A DNA stretch of 64,000 bases from Kaiparowitsia implicata GSE-PSE-MK54-09C. Its GTDB lineage: Bacteria; Cyanobacteriota; Cyanobacteriia; Elainellales; Elainellaceae. The notes beneath the pieces are model-generated. The model saw only the letters and a program-made list of their open reading frames with translations. It was not told the DNA's origin and searched no databases. This document shows, one piece after another, positions 60,736 to 64,000 of this stretch. The stretch is from assembly GCA_019359435.1 (NCBI GenBank), contig JAHHHI010000079.1:1-64000 (forward strand), read 5' to 3'. Positions within the stretch are counted from its first letter, which is position 1. Each line of letters begins with the position of its first letter. A program made the position numbers and the translations under genes.

Positions 60736-62910
60736 TTACTTGATAAACAGCATCTCTTGATACTTGGGCATGGGCCACAGGTCGTCTGCTATCTCATCTT
60801 CGATGGAATCCGCATACACGCGCACCTGATCCATCATGGGGCGCAACACCTTGGCACAGTGCTGCATGTGGTCTTCGGTGGTGGCAAAATCGTGACTGTC
60901 AAGGCCGCTGCTGAGTTTGCTAACGGCTTCCATCAGTGAGGTGGTGAGCGTTGCCACATGTTCTAAGCAGGTGGTTTCCGCCGAAAGACCAATGGCCTTC
61001 ATGTTGGCGATCGCCCCCGACATTTCTGACAAGTGCCGCATCGCTGCTGGATAGATCAAGGTTTTTGTCAAACTCATGACTAGCTTGGCCTCCATCTCAA
61101 TCACCTGAATATACTGCTCAGCATAGGTTTCAAATCGGCTCTCTAGCTCTTTAGCAGACAGCACTCCAGTCCGAACAAACAGCTCCTCAATGCCCTTGTC
61201 TTTGAGCATGGGCAAGGCATCGGCCGTCGTTGGCAGATTCAACAAGCCGCGCTCTTCCACTGCGATGCGGTGCCATTCTGACGAATAGCCATCGCCCCCA
61301 AACACAACAGCACTGTGCTTCTCCATCACCTCTTTGAGCACGGCATAAGCCGCTGCATCCAGTGATTTGCCCTGGCCCAGCTCGCTTTCAAGATGATCGG
61401 CAATCCAGGTGATGGAATCGGTCAGAATCGTGTTCATCGCCACTAACGGCCCCGACACTGACTGATTTGACCCCACCGCCCGAAACTCAAATCGATTGCC
61501 TGTAAAGGCAAAGGGTGAAGTGCGGTTGCGATCGCCCGGATCTTTGGGGAACACCGGCAGCGTGTCAACGCCCAAATTCATCAGTCCGGCTGTGCGAGAG
61601 GACTGAACATCGCCTTTCTTGATCTGCTCAAACACATCTTCTAACTGCGAGCCTAAATAGACCGAAATAATCGCAGGCGGAGCCTCGTTAGCCCCCAGTC
61701 GGTGGTCATTGCTGGCCGTGGCTACCACCGCCCGCATCAGCGGCCCATACTTATGTACTCCTCGGATCACCGCCCCGCAAAACAGCAGAAACTGCAAATT
61801 CGAGTGGGGCGTATCACCCGGATCAAGCAAATTCCCCTGGGTGGCATTGCCAACCGACCAGTTGACATGCTTGCCCGAGCCGTTAATGCCTGCAAAGGGC
61901 TTCTCGTGCAGCAGGCACACAAACCCATGCTTCTTCGCCGTATTGCGGAGAATCGTCATCGTCAACTGCTGGTGGTCGCTGGCCACATTCGCCGCTTCAA
62001 AAAATGGCGCAATCTCAAACTGCCCCGGTGCCACCTCGTTATGGCGCGTTTTTGCCGGAATGCCGAGGCGATACATCTTCTCCTCAACATCTTGCATAAA
62101 GACCTGCACCCGTTCAGGAATAGCCCCAAAGTAGTGGTCGTCAAACTGTTGCCCTTTAGCCGCCGGATGCCCAAACAGGGTGCGACCTGTGAGCAGCAGG
62201 TCGGGGCGGCTGTTGGCAAAATGGGAATCGACCAAGAAGTATTCTTGCTCAGCACCACAGCTAGAATTCACCGTGGCGATATCGGTATGACCTAGCAGCT
62301 TGAGCAATCGGGTCGCGGCCTTGCTCATTGCCGCATTTGACCGCAGCAGCGGCGTTTTCTTATCCAACGCTTCGCCACTCCAAGAGATGAAAACCGTGGG
62401 GATGCAGAGGGTAACCCCGTTGTCGGTCTCCATCACATAGGCCGGACTGGTGACATCCCAGGCGGTATAGCCCCGTGCTTCAAACGTAGAGCGAATGCCG
62501 CCATTGGGGAATGAGGAACCATCGGGTTCACCCTGCACGAGCACCTTGCCTGTGAACTCGGTCAGCGCAGTTCCATCCGACTGCACCGAAATAAAGCCAT
62601 CATGCTTTTCAGCCGTGATGTTGGTCATGGGGTAGAACACGTGGGCATAGTACAGTGCCCCTTTGGAGATCGCCCAATCCTTCATCGCGGCAGCCACAAT
62701 CCCGGCTACTGAGATATCTAGCTCACCGCCTGTTTGCAGCGTCTTTTTGAGAGAGCGAAACACATCTTTCGGGAGACAGGCCTGCATCTTGCTCAGCGTA
62801 AACACATCCGTTGCCCAGAGATCTTCTAAGCGGTTGGGCACCTTGGGAGGCAAGCTCTTGCGCTCGGTCACTTGGCAAATTGCCTGAAAACGCAATTCAT
62901 TAGAACTCAT
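60736..62910 (-). CDS. glnN: Type III glutamine synthetase
   Basis: GlnN makes glutamine from glutamate and ammonia with ATP, as the alternative enzyme induced under nitrogen limitation in many non-diazotrophic cyanobacteria. The 724 residues match the GSIII family and exceed GlnA (about 470). Family segments include [41 protein letters not shown] and [25 protein letters not shown] precedes the ATG at 62910. A longer reading from 62949 adds 13 unlike residues. I found no GTA-N8-TAC NtcA site in the 400 bp upstream, so control cannot be confirmed. Confidence 0.96.
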   Translation of the reverse strand: MSSNELRFQAICQVTERKSLPPKVPNRLEDLWATDVFTLSKMQACLPKDVFRSLKKTLQTGGELDISVAGIVAAAMKDWAISKGALYYAHVFYPMTNITAEKHDGFISVQSDGTALTEFTGKVLVQGEPDGSSFPNGGIRSTFEARGYTAWDVTSPAYVMETDNGVTLCIPTVFISWSGEALDKKTPLLRSNAAMSKAATRLLKLLGHTDIATVNSSCGAEQEYFLVDSHFANSRPDLLLTGRTLFGHPAAKGQQFDDHYFGAIPERVQVFMQDVEEKMYRLGIPAKTRHNEVAPGQFEIAPFFEAANVASDHQQLTMTILRNTAKKHGFVCLLHEKPFAGINGSGKHVNWSVGNATQGNLLDPGDTPHSNLQFLLFCGAVIRGVHKYGPLMRAVVATASNDHRLGANEAPPAIISVYLGSQLEDVFEQIKKGDVQSSRTAGLMNLGVDTLPVFPKDPGDRNRTSPFAFTGNRFEFRAVGSNQSVSGPLVAMNTILTDSITWIADHLESELGQGKSLDAAAYAVLKEVMEKHSAVVFGGDGYSSEWHRIAVEERGLLNLPTTADALPMLKDKGIEELFVRTGVLSAKELESRFETYAEQYIQVIEMEAKLVMSLTKTLIYPAAMRHLSEMSGAIANMKAIGLSAETTCLEHVATLTTSLMEAVSKLSSGLDSHDFATTEDHMQHCAKVLRPMMDQVRVYADSIEDEIADDLWPMPKYQEMLFIK

Positions 62911-63193
62911 ACAGGGTTGTCCTTTTCTTAGATAGGGCGCTTGGAGCACGGGTTGATGTGATTAAGCGTTGTAGAACCTGGGGCAGCTAGCGTTTTATAA
63001 AATTGAGCGGTCTAACTAGTGGGACAGCACAACTCAGGATTGCCAGCTCTCGAACGAGCTGAATGATGGCTTTCTGTGGAACCTAGCCGAGGGGTGAATT
63101 CCTTAGCCGTTGTGCCGTGCGTTAGTTCTGTAGATTTAGCGCGATACGTGCATCCTGTCTGCTGGATAGTCTAACCACAAGGAGCTGAGTTGA

Positions 63194-63358
63194 ATGCGAC
63201 AGGTTACCGTGCCGCGTTGGACAGAGCCACTGTCTGCTAGCTTCAGTCCCCTATACCCACAAAAAACCTACATTGAACATTTGACGCAGCTTGCCAATGT
63301 ATTAAATCTACATCTGCGGCAGAAAACTGTTCATTGTGCGTCAAAATACAAAATTTGA
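63194..63358 (+). CDS. Possible 54-residue protein upstream of glnN
   Basis: A short frame starts MRQVTVPRWTEPLSASF and ends HLRQKTVHCASKYKI. It has a good ribosome-binding site (AAGGAG at 63179-63184, 9 nt before ATG). It is basic and has a possible amphipathic helix (IEHLTQLANVLNLHLRQ). It is transcribed away from glnN. I do not recognise it; its size recalls regulators of glutamine synthetase (IF7/IF17) but the sequence does not match what I know of them. Confidence 0.35.
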   Translation: MRQVTVPRWTEPLSASFSPLYPQKTYIEHLTQLANVLNLHLRQKTVHCASKYKI

Positions 63359-63626
63359 GCGCCCCTGAATATTGAGCTGACCTCATCCTGACAGGGTGGG
63401 GCAGGGTTACGGGGGTAATCTTTAGGATTGACTGCTGAACACAGGATTAGAAGGTTTTGGCTTAAAGTCGAAATTCTCTGAAGAGGATTAGTGGTTTGCT
63501 AGTCCCAGCTGTTTTGGCAGATTTCTGTCGTGCACCGAATCAATTAATTGCTGGCTTGAGCGTCAGTGGTGGCAAGTATCTTCGAGTCATTGCCAGAGCG
63601 TTTAGGCTATCCGCTGCCTGCCCTTG
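63359..63626. other. Intergenic, nothing recognised
   Basis: This 268-bp gap separates the small frame from the HAD gene's 3' end. No repeat, RNA or regulatory site was recognised. Confidence 0.4.
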
Positions 63627-64000
63627 TTAGCTGGCTATCGCAACTGAGTTAACCACATCAATTAGACTCGCCACAGATTTTAGCGCCGATGGATGACTTG
63701 CACCGCCTACAAGAATACAACTTATTCCTGCTGCTGTTGCTCCACCTAAATCTCGCCTGACTGAATCTCCAATCACTACTGCATCTTGTGGATTAACTTG
63801 CATTTCTTCTAGTACTTCCAAAAATGGACGCGGGGAGGGCTTGACCATCCCACAATCTGATGAAAATGATGTAGCTTCGCACAGTGGTAAAACACCGCAC
63901 TGGTTCAATGTCTCAATCCATCGTGCTTTCGGTGCCCAAATATCAATGACTAAACCCAGTCGGAATTTTTGAGAGAGACGCTCGATCGAGGCTGCATATT
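63627..64000 (-). CDS. HAD-family hydrolase, partial
   Basis: The gene is cut by the window end on its 5' side. The visible 124 codons run from YAASIERLSQKFRLGLVIDI through SSDCGMVKPSPRPFLEVLEE and VVIGDSVRRDLGGATAAGIS. The Lys of motif III (MVKPSP) and the acidic motif IV (GDSVRRD) are present. The nucleophile Asp motif lies beyond the window. Substrate unknown; the motifs suit a phosphoglycolate-phosphatase-like member. Confidence 0.85.
   Translation of the reverse strand, partial: YAASIERLSQKFRLGLVIDIWAPKARWIETLNQCGVLPLCEATSFSSDCGMVKPSPRPFLEVLEEMQVNPQDAVVIGDSVRRDLGGATAAGISCILVGGASHPSALKSVASLIDVVNSVAIAS

Noticed and set aside
62911-63193. NtcA box (GTA-N8-TAC) upstream of glnN
   Set aside because: The best candidate (GTAGATTTAGCGCGATAC near 63130) has wrong spacing of 12 bases.

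Overview
The window is chromosomal DNA of a cyanobacterium, most likely a filamentous, non-marine, Leptolyngbya/Nodosilinea-like lineage (the lineage is inference). The direct evidence is the very high density of the HIP1 octamer GCGATCGC, a one-piece tmRNA encoding the cyanobacterial-type tag ANNIVPFARK..., an NblB-like phycobilisome-degradation protein, a DUF4079 membrane protein, a type III glutamine synthetase and a cyanobacterial two-partner-secretion (filamentous-haemagglutinin-like) exoprotein.

Layout. 1-5.3 kb: edge of an IS1-like element, ispF, a membrane-linked GTPase, an HNH nuclease, alr and a DUF4079 gene. 5.4-7.1 kb: tmRNA followed by about 1 kb without a convincing gene but with long palindromes. 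7.1-9.2 kb: a glutaredoxin-like gene and argH. 9.4-15.7 kb: a respiratory block of two DUF2231 membrane proteins, then subunits II, I and III of a haem-copper oxidase and a GMC-family flavoprotein. Subunit II has lost its CuA ligands and subunit I is A2-type, so this is an alternative respiratory terminal oxidase (ARTO, probably a quinol oxidase). 16-28.9 kb: housekeeping and single genes (M48-like pseudopeptidase, TPR protein, gpmI, secG, cation efflux, response regulator, nblB, CBS protein, M42 peptidase). 29.5-36.1 kb: a GT4 transferase, a flippase and a two-component system with a truncated receiver-only paralogue. 36.7-51.1 kb: a 14-kb co-directional cluster with three tandem MurG-like (COG4671-type) transferases, two GT2, one GT4, an ABC exporter, two aldo/keto reductases, a histidine phosphatase and a UDP-sugar epimerase. 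It looks like a biosynthesis and export locus for an unidentified glycan or glycoconjugate. 51-64 kb: an OB-fold secreted protein, an ISKra4 remnant, sixA, a 1,787-residue TpsA exoprotein, a GMC pseudogene fragment, a third aldo/keto reductase, glnN and a HAD-family gene cut by the window end.

The window is rich in short non-autonomous elements. One family of about 130 bp (called MITE1 here) occurs seven times with GGG(C/G)..TGTCATCAATT ends. A second (MITE2, about 124 bp, ends ATATCAATTC) occurs twice. A third (MITE3, 122 bp, two strong palindromes, 6-bp target duplications) occurs twice, and in one copy MITE2 has inserted into MITE3. A MITE1 half-copy ends 7 bp before the tpsA start codon and a full copy follows the gene. 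Nearly every gap in the glycan cluster carries a different short repeat.

The best candidates for undescribed biology are the glycan cluster with its adjacent two-component system, the CuA-less oxidase operon with the DUF2231 pair and a GMC protein that seems to lack both usual catalytic residues, and the structured MITE3 family, whose two copies differ by a compensatory base-pair change.
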